From NCBI RefSeq assembly GCF_003315135.1, contig NZ_QNRK01000017.1:52821-116820 (forward strand): a stretch of DNA of 64,000 bases, given 5' to 3'. The notes under the pieces were generated by a model that was given only the letters and a program-made list of their open reading frames with translations, had not been told where the DNA came from and ran no database searches. Shown in pieces: positions 45,007-53,915 of this stretch (the stretch's first letter is position 1; each line of letters starts with the position of its first letter). The DNA comes from Roseiarcus fermentans. GTDB taxonomy: Bacteria; Pseudomonadota; Alphaproteobacteria; Rhizobiales; Beijerinckiaceae. Made by a program: the position numbers and the translations under genes.

Positions 45007-46396
45007 GCGCCACGGGGGCCGAGACGACGCCGTCGCGCTCGAGCGCCCTGGCCACGCGCAACGCCAGATCCTCGCGCCACGGCGGCGCGATCACCTGCAC
45101 CCCGATCGGCAACCGCTCGCCCGCCGTCCAGACCGGAACGGCGACCACCGGCAGGCCGATGAACGAGATCGGCTGGGTGAACAGGCCGATGTTCGGCCGC
45201 AGCAGGAGTTCCTCGCCGTCGAGCGTGAACGTCCTCTGGCCGAGCTTCGGGGCGCGCACCGGCGTCGCGGGCGCGAGCAGAATGTCGACGTCCCTGAACA
45301 GGTCGAGCGCCTGCGTGTGAAAGATCCGGCGGAATTTCTGCGCCTGCGCCACCCAGGCGCCCGGCAACATCGCGCCCGCGATCAGCCGGTCGCGGACGTC
45401 CGGGTCGAAGTCTTGCGCCCGCGTCCGCAGGCGCCCGAGATGCAGCGCCGCGCCCTCGGCCATGGTGATGAGGTAGGCCGCGGCGCGCGCCTTCGCGGCG
45501 CCGGCGAGTTCGACCGTTCGCGTCGCGTTGAGCGCCGCCGCGACCCGATCGACCGCCTCGAACGCGCAGGGATCGCCGGAGCGGGCGAACCAGCCGCCGA
45601 GTTTGGCGATCCTGAGGTCGCCGATCCCGTCGTGCAGGGTGAGCGCGGACGGCATCGGCGCGACGTCGGCCTGCGCCGGATCGTCGCTGTCGCGGCCGAG
45701 CATCGCGTCGTAGGCGAGGGCGAGGTCGGTGACGGAGCGCGCGAACGGCCCGAGATGGTCGAGGCTGGCGACGAACGGGAACGTGCGCGCCCGCGACAGG
45801 CGGCCGTAGGTCGGCTTGAGGCCGAACGTCCCGCAGAACGAACTCGGAACCCGGATCGAGCCGTTGGTGTCGGACCCGAGCGCGATCGGCACGAGGCCGC
45901 CGGCGACCGCGGCGCCGGAGCCGCCCGACGACCCCCCCGCCATGTGCGCGAGGTCGTGCGGATTGCGCGACGGTCCGTCGTGGGCGTTCTCGCCGGTGAA
46001 GTCATAGGCGTATTCGCCCATGTTGAGCGCGCCGACGAGAACGGCGCCGGCGGCTTCCAGCTTGGCGACGAGCGTCGCGTCGGCCGCCGCCGGGGGCAGG
46101 TCGCGATTGATCTTCGAGCCGGCGCGGGTCGCCAGGCCCTTCACGTCGAACAGGTTCTTGACCGCGAACGGCGCGCCGGCGAGCGGTCCGACCCGCTCGC
46201 CGCGGGCGCGCGCCGCGTCGATCGCCGCCGCTTTGGCGAGCGCGCGCCGTGCGACGATGTCGGTGAAGGCGCCGTAGGCGTCGTCGCGCGCCTCGATGCG
46301 CCCGAGCGCGGCTTCGGTCACTTCGACCGCGCTCGCGAAGCCGCCCTCGACCGCCGCCGCGATGCCCTGGGCCGACCCGTCGAGGAGCGGCGTCAT
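44996..46396 (-). CDS. AtzE/HpxY-like amidase (amidase-signature hydrolase)
   Basis: The 466-residue amidase has the Ser-cisSer-Lys triad: Lys in PFAVKNLFDVKG (about residue 80), cis-Ser in MAGGSSGGSGAAVAGG, and nucleophile Ser in GSDTNGSIRVPSSFCG. The TGENAHDGPSRNPHD segment before the cis-Ser is typical of AtzE, the 1-carboxybiuret hydrolase, and of HpxY. AtzE needs the small subunit AtzG, whose homologue is encoded just upstream with a four-base overlap. A 1-carboxybiuret-like or oxalurate-like ureide substrate is inferred. Confidence 0.88.
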   Translation of the reverse strand: MTPLLDGSAQGIAAAVEGGFASAVEVTEAALGRIEARDDAYGAFTDIVARRALAKAAAIDAARARGERVGPLAGAPFAVKNLFDVKGLATRAGSKINRDLPPAAADATLVAKLEAAGAVLVGALNMGEYAYDFTGENAHDGPSRNPHDLAHMAGGSSGGSGAAVAGGLVPIALGSDTNGSIRVPSSFCGTFGLKPTYGRLSRARTFPFVASLDHLGPFARSVTDLALAYDAMLGRDSDDPAQADVAPMPSALTLHDGIGDLRIAKLGGWFARSGDPCAFEAVDRVAAALNATRTVELAGAAKARAAAYLITMAEGAALHLGRLRTRAQDFDPDVRDRLIAGAMLPGAWVAQAQKFRRIFHTQALDLFRDVDILLAPATPVRAPKLGQRTFTLDGEELLLRPNIGLFTQPISFIGLPVVAVPVWTAGERLPIGVQVIAPPWREDLALRVARALERDGVVSAPVAHVP

Positions 46397-46581
46397 GGCC
46401 GGTACACCGGCGCGGGTTCGTCTTCGTCGCCGATCCCGGCGGACAGCAGCAGTTCGGCCTGCTGCGCCGCGATCGACAGATGAACGATCGCCTGCGCCCG
46501 CGATTCCGCGGTCAGCGGGATTCCGAGGAGCGGCGCAGCGGCGTCCGCCAGCGCGCCGGGGTCAAAGGGAGGGGCCATCAT
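46393..46581 (-). CDS. AtzG-like small amidase subunit (DUF4089)
   Basis: The 62-residue protein ([20 protein letters not shown], then [20 protein letters not shown]) matches the AtzG/HpxX family of small helical proteins. These bind and stabilise AtzE-type amidases. It starts at 46581, overlapping the upstream hydrolase stop (ATGA), and its stop overlaps the AtzE-like start (ATGA). The perfectly coupled gene pair is strong support for an AtzEG-type complex. Confidence 0.82.
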   Translation of the reverse strand: MMAPPFDPGALADAAAPLLGIPLTAESRAQAIVHLSIAAQQAELLLSAGIGDEDEPAPVYRP

Positions 46582-47240
46582 GCGATCGCACTCCGAAAAG
46601 CCGCGAGCGGCGTCGTCCATCCTACGATGGCGCCTTGTGCGCGGATCATCTCGAGAGTCGCGGCCTTGAAGGCCGGAAAGTAGCTCGCCGTCGCATCCTC
46701 GATCAGCAGGCATTCGTAGCCGCGATCGTTGGCCTCGCGCATCGAGGTCTGCACGCAAACCTCGGTGGTGACGCCGGCGAACACGAGGTGGGTGACGCCG
46801 CGCTCGCGCAGGATGTCGCCGACGGCGGTCGCGTAGAACATGCCCTTGCCGGGCTTGTCGACGACGAACTCGCCGGGCGCGGGCGCGCAGGCCTCGACGA
46901 TCGCCGCGCCCGGCTCGCCGCGCACCAGAATGCGCCCCATCGGCCCCATGTCGCCGATGCGCAGCGACGGCAAACCGCGGGCGAGCTTGGCCGGCGGGCA
47001 ATCGGACAGGTCCGGCGCGTGGCTCTCGCGGGTGTGCAGGATCGGCCAGCCCTTGTCGCGGAAGGTCGCGATCAGCGCCGCGACTGTGGGCACGATCTCG
47101 ACCACCGGCGCGAGATCGTTGCCGAGCGTCTCGCCGAACCCGCCGGGCTCGAGAAAGTCGCGCTGCATGTCGATCACCACGAGCGCCGTGCGCGCCGGAT
47201 CGAAGCGGTAGGCGAAGGGTTGAGCCGGAACTTCGATCAT
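46578..47240 (-). CDS. Isochorismatase-family cysteine hydrolase 2
   Basis: The 220-residue protein carries the Asp-Lys-Cys triad of the isochorismatase-like fold: Asp in [14 protein letters not shown], Lys in [13 protein letters not shown], and Cys in [18 protein letters not shown]. Family members include biuret amidohydrolase and RutB-type ureidoacrylate hydrolase. It is clearly paralogous to the enzyme at 48763-49440 but shares only the motif blocks. It lies 5 bp after the ABC ATPase gene and overlaps the AtzG-like gene. Confidence 0.88.
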   Translation of the reverse strand: MIEVPAQPFAYRFDPARTALVVIDMQRDFLEPGGFGETLGNDLAPVVEIVPTVAALIATFRDKGWPILHTRESHAPDLSDCPPAKLARGLPSLRIGDMGPMGRILVRGEPGAAIVEACAPAPGEFVVDKPGKGMFYATAVGDILRERGVTHLVFAGVTTEVCVQTSMREANDRGYECLLIEDATASYFPAFKAATLEMIRAQGAIVGWTTPLAAFRSAIA

Positions 47241-47245
47241 CGCGC

Positions 47246-48766
47246 TCAATGTCCGGCCATGTGGCGGCCGATCGTGGTCCGGTCCGCCCCGGCCGCGTCG
47301 GTGAGGTAGGCGACCTTGCCGCCCGACATGACGGCGATGCGGTCGGACAGTTCGAGAATCTCGTCGAGGTCCTCGGAGACGAGCAGCACGGCCGCGCCGC
47401 GGTTGCGCTGCTCCATGATCTGGGCGCGGATGTCGGCGACGGAGGCGAAGTCGAGGCCGAAGCAGGGATTGGCGACGATCAGCACGTCGACGTCGCCGGA
47501 CAGTTCGCGCGCCAGGATCGCGCGCTGCACGTTGCCGCCGGAGAGGTCGCGGATCGGCGTCTCGGTCGAGGGCGTCTTGACGTTGTAGCGGGCGATCAAC
47601 TCGCGCGCCTCGGCGCGGATCGGTTCGCGCGACATCCAGAAGCCGAGCCGCGCCATCGGAACCTTGTCGAACTTGCGGAAGGCCATGTTCTCGGCGACCG
47701 ACATGTTGGGGACCGAGGCGTTCTTCAGCGGCTCCTCGGGCAGACCGAACACCTTGAAGCGGTCGAAATGGTCGCGCGTCGGCTCGAAATTCTGGTCGTG
47801 GATCAGCACCTGGCCGAGCTTGATCGGCCGCTGGCCGGAAAGCGCCTCGACCAGCTCGCTCTGGCCGTTGCCCGACACGCCCGCGATGCCGACGATTTCG
47901 CCGGCCTTGACCTTGATGTCGAAGCCGTTGACCGAGTCGCGTCCCTCGTCGTTGGCGGCGAACAGGCCCGCGACCTCGAGCGTGACCCCGTTCTTCGGCG
48001 CCTTGGCTCGCGCCGCGGACGGACGGACGACGGCGTCGCCGATCATCATCGCCGCCATCTCGCGCGTCGAGACCGCGCCGACCTTGCCGCCGCCGACCCG
48101 CTGGCCGCGCCGCAGCACGGTGAAGTCGTCGCAGAACGCCTCGACCTCGCGAAACTTGTGGCTGATCATCGCGACCGTGATCTCGCCGCGATGCGCCATC
48201 TCGCGCAGGAGGCCGAGAATCTCGTCCGCCTCGCCCGGCGTCAGCACCGAGGTCGGCTCGTCGAGAATCAGGAAACGCTGGTCGAGATAGAGCAGCTTCA
48301 GGATTTCGAGCTTCTGCTTCTCGCCCGCCGCGAGGCCGGAGACCGGCCGATCGAGCGGCACGCGGAACGGCATGCGCTCGAGGAAGGCCTCCAGCGCCTT
48401 GCGCTCCTTGCGCCAGTCGATGAAGGCCGGCGCGTCGGCGCGGCTGACGACGAGGTTTTCCGCCGCGGTCAAAGCCGGAACCAGGGTGAAGTGCTGGTAC
48501 ACCATGCCGACGCCGAGCGCCTGCGCGTCGCGCGGATTGCGCACCGCGACCTCCGCGCCGTCGATCAGGAGCTTGCCTCTGTCGGGCGTGTAGAAGCCCA
48601 TGATGCACTTGACCAGCGTCGACTTGCCGGCGCCGTTCTCGCCGAGCAGGGCATGGAACGAGCCCGCCGGAACGGACACCGACACGTCCTGCAGCGCCTT
48701 GAGGGCGCCGAAGTGCTTGCTCATGCCGACGGTTTCGAGCGACGGCCCACGCGCGGGATGACTCAT
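47246..48766 (-). CDS. BMP-type ABC transporter ATP-binding protein (two ABC domains)
   Basis: The 506-residue double ATPase is of the sugar/nucleoside (BMP-PnrA) importer type. The first domain has Walker [10 protein letters not shown] and Walker [16 protein letters not shown]; its signature is degenerate ([11 protein letters not shown]). The second has the usual variant Walker [10 protein letters not shown], signature [14 protein letters not shown] and a Walker B without the catalytic Glu ([10 protein letters not shown]). It powers the permeases at 49468-51524. Its start overlaps the stop of isochorismatase 1. Confidence 0.94.
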   Translation of the reverse strand: MSHPARGPSLETVGMSKHFGALKALQDVSVSVPAGSFHALLGENGAGKSTLVKCIMGFYTPDRGKLLIDGAEVAVRNPRDAQALGVGMVYQHFTLVPALTAAENLVVSRADAPAFIDWRKERKALEAFLERMPFRVPLDRPVSGLAAGEKQKLEILKLLYLDQRFLILDEPTSVLTPGEADEILGLLREMAHRGEITVAMISHKFREVEAFCDDFTVLRRGQRVGGGKVGAVSTREMAAMMIGDAVVRPSAARAKAPKNGVTLEVAGLFAANDEGRDSVNGFDIKVKAGEIVGIAGVSGNGQSELVEALSGQRPIKLGQVLIHDQNFEPTRDHFDRFKVFGLPEEPLKNASVPNMSVAENMAFRKFDKVPMARLGFWMSREPIRAEARELIARYNVKTPSTETPIRDLSGGNVQRAILARELSGDVDVLIVANPCFGLDFASVADIRAQIMEQRNRGAAVLLVSEDLDEILELSDRIAVMSGGKVAYLTDAAGADRTTIGRHMAGH

Positions 48767-49440
48767 GGCAGCGCCTCGATGAAGGCCTTCGAATTGGCGA
48801 CCGCGCCGAACACGCCGCCCTGCATCGTCACCATCTTGAGCGCGGCGGCGTGGTTGCCGGGGTCGGTCGCGCCGCAGCAATCTTCGAGGATGAGGCATTC
48901 GAAGCCACGGTCGTTGGCTTCGCGCATCGTGGTGTGGACGCAGACGTCGGTGGTGATGCCGGTCAGCACCAGATTGTCGATGCCGCGCGTGCGCAGGATC
49001 AGCTCGAGGTCGGTGGCGCAGAACGAGCCCTTGCCGGGCTTGTCGATGATCGGCTCGCCGGGCAGCGGCTTCAGCTCCTCGATGATCTCCCAGCCGGGCT
49101 CGCCGCGGATCAGGATCTTTCCGCAGGGGCCCGGGTCGCCGATGCCCGCGCCGATCCGCTGCGAGCGCCAGCGCTTGTTGGGCGGAAGGTCGGCGAGGTC
49201 GGGCCGGTGGCCTTCGCGGGTGTGGATGACGGTGTAGCCCTTGGCGCGCAGCGCCGCGAGCAGCGCCTTGATGGGGCCGATCGGCGCCCGGGTGAGCGCC
49301 AGGTCGTAGCCCATGGCGTCGACATAGCCGCCCTCGCCGCAGAAATCGGTCTGCATGTCGATGACGATGACGGCCGTGTTGGCGGGGCGCCAGTCGCCGT
49401 TCCAGGGCCACGGGTAGGGATTGGCGGCGAGGGTCGGCAA
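48763..49440 (-). CDS. Isochorismatase-family cysteine hydrolase 1 (biuret hydrolase-like)
   Basis: The 225-residue protein has Asp in [20 protein letters not shown], Lys in [14 protein letters not shown] and Cys in [18 protein letters not shown]. The N-terminal extension [12 protein letters not shown] and FCGEGGYVD block resemble biuret amidohydrolases. A biuret-type substrate would fit the AtzE/G/H-like proteins in the same operon; this is inference. The start is a TTG preceded by aggggag; no better start lies in frame. It sits between the permease and ATPase genes of the importer. Confidence 0.87.
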   Translation of the reverse strand: MPTLAANPYPWPWNGDWRPANTAVIVIDMQTDFCGEGGYVDAMGYDLALTRAPIGPIKALLAALRAKGYTVIHTREGHRPDLADLPPNKRWRSQRIGAGIGDPGPCGKILIRGEPGWEIIEELKPLPGEPIIDKPGKGSFCATDLELILRTRGIDNLVLTGITTDVCVHTTMREANDRGFECLILEDCCGATDPGNHAAALKMVTMQGGVFGAVANSKAFIEALP

Positions 49441-49467
49441 AGAGAACGCTCCCCTAATTTTCCAGGC

Positions 49468-50385
49468 TCACTTCGCCATCGACAGTTCGCCCGGCATGTC
49501 GCGCGCCGAGTGCGTGGCGCTCGAGGTCGCGATCATGATGATGAGCGTCAAAATGTAGGGCGCGGCGTTGAAGAAGTAGTAGCCCTGGGTGACGCCGATC
49601 GATTGCAGCGACGGCCCGATCGCGCCGGCGGCGCCGAACAGCAGCGCGGCGTAGACGCAGCGCACCGGGCTCCAGCGAGCGAAGATGACCAGCGCGACCG
49701 CCATCAGGCCCTGGCCCGACGACAGGCCCTGGTTCCAGGAGCCGGGATAGGAGAGCGAAAGGAACGCGCCGCCGACGCCGGCCAGGAAGCCGCCGACCGT
49801 CGTCGTCAGCAAGCGCACGAGGTTGACCGAGATGCCCATGGCGCGGGCGGCGGGCGCGCTGTCGCCGACGGTGCGCACGACGAGCCCCCAGCGCGTGTTG
49901 CGCAAGGCCCAGGCGAGAACCAGCGCGACGACGATGCCGACGAAGAACAGCGGATTGACCTGCAGCGCGCTCTTGAGGTTCACGTTGTCGCTCCAGAATC
50001 CGAGCGGGATCGAATCGAGCCGCGGCGCCGTCGGCTGGATGTACGGCTTGCCGAAGAAGAAGGCGAGGCCGACGCCGAACAGCATCATGGCGATGCCGAC
50101 CGCGACGTCGTTGACCTTGGGCAGGCCGCAGATCGAGCCGTGCATCGCGCCGAGCGCCGAGCCCGCGACGCCGGCCGCGAGCACGCCGAGCCAGGGCGAG
50201 CCGGTGTGATAGGAAGCGGCGTAGGCGACCATGGCGCCCATCACCAGCGTGCCCTCGAGGCCGAGATTCACCCGCCCCGACTTTTCGGTCAGACATTCGC
50301 CGAGCGCGACGAACATGAAGGGCGTCGAGACGCGGATGGCGCCGCCCAGCATGGCGATGAGAACCGTAAGGATGGCGTCGCTCAT
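49468..50385 (-). CDS. BMP-type ABC transporter permease 2
   Basis: The 305-residue BPD_transp_2 permease has eight to ten hydrophobic segments and the family motif LTEKSGRVNLGLEGTLVMGA (about residues 30-49). It also has LSYPGSWNQGLSSGQGLMAV. It resembles nucleoside importer permeases of the YufQ/NupQ type. The ATG at 50385 overlaps the stop of permease 1. Much longer in-frame reading upstream is the shadow of permease 1. Confidence 0.93.
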   Translation of the reverse strand: MSDAILTVLIAMLGGAIRVSTPFMFVALGECLTEKSGRVNLGLEGTLVMGAMVAYAASYHTGSPWLGVLAAGVAGSALGAMHGSICGLPKVNDVAVGIAMMLFGVGLAFFFGKPYIQPTAPRLDSIPLGFWSDNVNLKSALQVNPLFFVGIVVALVLAWALRNTRWGLVVRTVGDSAPAARAMGISVNLVRLLTTTVGGFLAGVGGAFLSLSYPGSWNQGLSSGQGLMAVALVIFARWSPVRCVYAALLFGAAGAIGPSLQSIGVTQGYYFFNAAPYILTLIIMIATSSATHSARDMPGELSMAK

Positions 50386-51524
50386 GGGCGATCCCTCGCA
50401 GCCGGCGGCTTGAAGATCGAGAAGCGGCCGTAAAGAGTCTCGGACGTCAGCAGCACGACGAAAATCAGGCCTTCGAGCACCTGAACCGTCGCGTCGGGGA
50501 GCCCCATGCGCCGCTGGATCAGGCCGCCGGCGGCGACGATGCCGCCGAACAGGATCGCGACCGGCGGAATGACCAGCGGATTGTGGCGGGCGAGGAAGGA
50601 CACCAGAATGCCGGTGAAGCCGTAGCCCGCCGCCAGCGAAGCGTTGGCGCGCCCCTGGATCGCCGCGACCTCGAAGAAGCCGGCGAGCCCGGCGCAGGCG
50701 CCGGCGATGCACGAGCAGGCGACGATCAGCTTGCCGACCGGCAGGCCCTGCGCCAGCGCGGCCCGGTAGTTTCCGCCGGTGACCCGGGCGGCGAAGCCGA
50801 AGGTCGTGCGCTCGAGCAGGAGGTAGAGGAGGATGCACAGAAGGATGCCGAAAGCGAAGCCCCAATGGACGTCGGTCCCGGGGATCTTGCCCACCATGTA
50901 GGCGTCGCCGAGCGGCCTGGTGGACGGCTTGTTGGGATTGGAGAGATCGCGCAGCGCCCCTTCGACGAAGAAGTTCATGATGGCGATGCCGATGTAGGTC
51001 AGCAGCAGCGACGAGATCGTCTCGTTCACCCCGCGGGCGTAGCGCAGGAATCCGGCGACGCCGACCCAGAAGCCGCCGACGATCATCGCCATCGCCGCCA
51101 TCAGCGGCAGCGCGACGAGCGGCGGCAGGACGCCGATCATGGGGATGGCGAGCACGGCGGCGGCGAAGCCGCCGAGCACCAGCGCGCCCTCGCCGCCGAT
51201 CATGATCAGCCCGATGCGGGCGGGGATGGCGACGGCGAGCGCGGTCAGGATCAGCGGCGCCGAGCGCTGCAGCGTGTTCTGGAACGAGAAGGCGGTGCCG
51301 AAGCCGCCGCGCCAGATATAGGACACGAAATCGACCGGCGACTTGCCGATCGCGAGCAGGAACAGCGCAAACAGCGCCGCGGCGATCGCAATCGCGAGCA
51401 GGGGGATGGCGACATATTCCGAATTGACGCGCAGTCGCAGCGCCCAATCGGAACGCGCCGCCTCCGGCCCGACCGGCTGGGTCAGGTCCGAGGCGGACTT
51501 TGCGGTCGCTGGCGCGTCCGACAT
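50382..51524 (-). CDS. BMP-type ABC transporter permease 1
   Basis: The 380-residue permease is of the YufP/NupP type. After a hydrophilic N-terminus of about 30 residues come around ten membrane helices, with the family segment IPARIGLIMIGGEGALVLGG and LRYARGVNETISSLLLTYIG. It forms the importer channel with permease 2. The importer family carries nucleosides or nucleobase-like heterocycles, which is relevant for the operon's substrate. Confidence 0.94.
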   Translation of the reverse strand: MSDAPATAKSASDLTQPVGPEAARSDWALRLRVNSEYVAIPLLAIAIAAALFALFLLAIGKSPVDFVSYIWRGGFGTAFSFQNTLQRSAPLILTALAVAIPARIGLIMIGGEGALVLGGFAAAVLAIPMIGVLPPLVALPLMAAMAMIVGGFWVGVAGFLRYARGVNETISSLLLTYIGIAIMNFFVEGALRDLSNPNKPSTRPLGDAYMVGKIPGTDVHWGFAFGILLCILLYLLLERTTFGFAARVTGGNYRAALAQGLPVGKLIVACSCIAGACAGLAGFFEVAAIQGRANASLAAGYGFTGILVSFLARHNPLVIPPVAILFGGIVAAGGLIQRRMGLPDATVQVLEGLIFVVLLTSETLYGRFSIFKPPAARDRP

Positions 51525-51549
51525 GGGACTTTGCTCCGTCTCGCCGGCG

Positions 51550-52665
51550 TCAGGTGGTCGACCCGCTCACGCCTTCGAGCAGGTAGTCCATCTTGTCGAG
51601 GAACGGATCGAGGTTGCCGTAGGTCTTGTCGATCACGACCTTGCCCTTGTTGTCCTTGAGCGGACCGACGTAGATCGGCTTGCCGGCCTTCAGCCCCTCG
51701 ATCGCGGCGAGGGCCGCCTTCTGCGCCTCCGGCGTCGCCGCCGCGCCGAACGGCGTGTTGCGGACGAAGTCGACCTCGTAGCCGCCGGCGAGAAAATTCG
51801 GCGGAGTCTTTCCCGCTGCTATGTCTGCGGCGTAACCCTTGTAGATCGTTTCCCACTTGTATTCGGCGCCGGTGATGAAGCCCTTGGGCGCGAGCGGGGC
51901 CTGGCTGGCGTTGTGGCCGCAGCTCATCACGCCGCGCTTCTCCGCCGTCTCGATCACCACCTTGGGCCCGTCGACGTGGCAGGTGATGACGTCGCAGCCG
52001 GCGTCGACCAGGGCGTTGGCGGCTTCGGCCTCGCGCACCGGCATCGACCAGTCGCCGGTGAAGATCACCTGCACGGTCGCCTTGGGATTGGTCGAGCGCG
52101 CGCCGAGCAGCACCGAATTGATGTTCGACAGCACGCTGGCGATGGGCTTCGCCGCGACGAAGCCGATCTTGTTGGTCTTGGTGCAAAGACCCGCGGCGAC
52201 GCCGTCCACGTAATGGGCCTGATTGAGATAGCCGAAGTAGGAGCCGGCGTTCTTCGGGTCCTTGTCCTTGTTCCACAACGGGGCGGCGTGGCGGAACTGC
52301 ACGTCGGGATATTTCTTGGCGAGGTCGACGACGAACGGCGTGTAGTAACCGAACGAGGTGGCGAGGATCAGGGCCGCCCCGTCGAGGTTGATCATCGATT
52401 CCATCGACTTCGAGACGGCGTCGGTCTCGGGCACGTTTTCTTCCTCGACGACCTTGACGCCCGGCACCTCCTTCAGCGCCTTGATCGCGACCGCATGCGC
52501 CTGATTCCAGCCGAAATCGTCGCGCGCGCCGACGTAGACCACGCCGACCGTCAGGTCCTGGGCGGCGAACGCCCGGCCCAGCGCGCCGAGGTTCAGCGTC
52601 GCGCCCGCGAGCCCCAGCGCGGTCGTCCTGATCAGCGTGCGGCGAGAGATTTCCGGTCCCGACAT
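51550..52665 (-). CDS. BMP family ABC transporter substrate-binding protein
   Basis: The 371-residue PnrA/Bmp-like binding protein starts with a Tat-type signal (SRRTLIRTTALGLAGATLNL) and then VGVVYVGARDDFGWNQAHAV, the typical Bmp first strand with the ligand-stacking aromatic residues. ILATSFGYYTPF and DVITCHVDGP segments follow. Family members bind purine nucleosides; a related group binds other nitrogen heterocycles. The ATG at 52665 is preceded by aaagga. It is the first gene of the twelve-gene operon and indicates what is imported. Confidence 0.92.
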   Translation of the reverse strand: MSGPEISRRTLIRTTALGLAGATLNLGALGRAFAAQDLTVGVVYVGARDDFGWNQAHAVAIKALKEVPGVKVVEEENVPETDAVSKSMESMINLDGAALILATSFGYYTPFVVDLAKKYPDVQFRHAAPLWNKDKDPKNAGSYFGYLNQAHYVDGVAAGLCTKTNKIGFVAAKPIASVLSNINSVLLGARSTNPKATVQVIFTGDWSMPVREAEAANALVDAGCDVITCHVDGPKVVIETAEKRGVMSCGHNASQAPLAPKGFITGAEYKWETIYKGYAADIAAGKTPPNFLAGGYEVDFVRNTPFGAAATPEAQKAALAAIEGLKAGKPIYVGPLKDNKGKVVIDKTYGNLDPFLDKMDYLLEGVSGSTT

Positions 52666-52830
52666 CCTGGCGTCCTTTGCTCGTTTCCGACGCGAATGCC
52701 GCGCCATTCCCCGGGGACAGGCGGTCGCAAGGAGCGTGCCGCGAGGCGCGGCCGATTGTCGCAGTTTTTTTCGCAGGCCGCGCCGTTCAGCCGCCCCGTT
52801 TTCTGGGCGCCGTGCCTTAATGTTGAGCGG

Positions 52831-52851
52831 AAAGCCTCCGCTCGCGGAGGC
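52831..52851 (-). terminator. Intrinsic terminator after ku
   Basis: Read on the minus strand, gcctccgc-ga-gcggaggc forms a perfect 8-bp stem followed by ttt. It lies 54 bp past the ku stop and upstream of the importer operon, separating the two transcripts. Confidence 0.65.
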
Positions 52852-52904
52852 GCGGTTGGTCGCTCAGCGGCGTCGGCGAGCCGCCGCGGACGGCGCCCTC
52901 TCGG

Positions 52905-53840
52905 TCACTTGGCCTTTCGCGACCGCGTCCCGGCGGCGGCCTTCGGCGCGGCCTTGGCCGGCGCCGCCTCGCCCCGCGTCTTCGACGCGGCCTTCGGCTT
53001 CGAAGCGGCCGCCGCAGGCGCGTCCGCGGGCTTCGTCTCGCCCTTCGTCGCCGGTTCGGCGGCGCCGACCGCCGCGATGCTCTTGCGCAGGGCGTCCATG
53101 ATGTTGACGACATTGCTCGGCCGCGGCTGCTCCGACGGCCTCGCCGGCAGCCCCGCCTGCTTCGAGCGGATCAGTTCGACGACGGCGTCCTCGTAGCGGT
53201 CGTTGAATTCGGCCGGGTCGAAATGCCCCGCCTTCCTTTCGATGATGACGTGCGCGAGGTCCTTCATCTCCTCGGGGAGCTTCAGCTCCGGAATGTCCTC
53301 GAAGTAGGTGTCCTCGCTGCGCACTTCGGACGCGTAGCGCAGAACGGTGCCGAGCAGGCCCTTGCCGAGCGGCTCCAGCAGGATGACGCGCTCGCGCCGG
53401 GCCATCACGACCCTGCCGAGCCCGACCACCTTCTCGTCCCGCATCGCGTCGCGAATGATCGAGAACGCCTCTTCCGCCACCCGCTCGCCGGGCGCGATGT
53501 AATAGGGCGCGTCGAGGTATCTCGGGTCGATCTCGGCGCGGGGCACGAATTTTTCGATCTCGACCGTGTGGTTGCTCTCGATCTGGATCTTGTCGAGTTC
53601 GTCGTCCTCGACCAGCACCCAGGTGTCGGCGGCGACCGGATAGCCCTTCGCCTGATCGTCGTTCTCGACCACGTCGCCCGTCACCGCGTCGACGAACTGC
53701 CGCTTCACCTTGTTGCCGGTCTTGCGGTTGAGGGTGTTGAACGCCACCCGCGACGACGAGCTCGACGCCGGATAGAGGTTGACCGCGCAGGACACGAGAG
53801 AAAGCTTCAGGTAGCCTTTCCAGCTCGCTCGGGGGGCCAT
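52905..53840 (-). CDS. ku: Bacterial Ku, non-homologous end-joining protein
   Basis: Ku binds DNA double-strand ends and recruits LigD. The 311-residue protein has the Ku core (residues 1-255): KGYLKLSLVSCAVNLYPASS, KRQFVDAVTGDVVENDDQAK, APYYIAPGERVAEEAF and LGRVVMARRERVILLEPLGK. A basic Lys/Ala-rich tail (about 265-311) ends in RSRKAK. Such tails help DNA binding. It is divergent from the BRCT-like/TPR gene with only 75 bp between, and ligD lies 1.2 kb away on the same strand as ku. Confidence 0.96.
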   Translation of the reverse strand: MAPRASWKGYLKLSLVSCAVNLYPASSSSSRVAFNTLNRKTGNKVKRQFVDAVTGDVVENDDQAKGYPVAADTWVLVEDDELDKIQIESNHTVEIEKFVPRAEIDPRYLDAPYYIAPGERVAEEAFSIIRDAMRDEKVVGLGRVVMARRERVILLEPLGKGLLGTVLRYASEVRSEDTYFEDIPELKLPEEMKDLAHVIIERKAGHFDPAEFNDRYEDAVVELIRSKQAGLPARPSEQPRPSNVVNIMDALRKSIAAVGAAEPATKGETKPADAPAAAASKPKAASKTRGEAAPAKAAPKAAAGTRSRKAK

Positions 53841-53871
53841 GACGGATGAACTCCACGCAAATCGACGCTGT

Positions 53872-53887
53872 GGTTAAGGCGTTAACC
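53872..53887. promoter_or_regulatory. Candidate operator between ku and the BRCT-like/TPR gene
   Basis: GGTTAA-ggcg-TTAACC is a perfect 6-bp inverted repeat in the 75-bp divergent region. It sits 32 bp before the ku start and 29 bp before the other start, so one bound factor could control both. The regulator is unknown. Confidence 0.4.
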
Positions 53888-53915
53888 TGACAACGAAGCC
53901 GATCTTTACGACACT

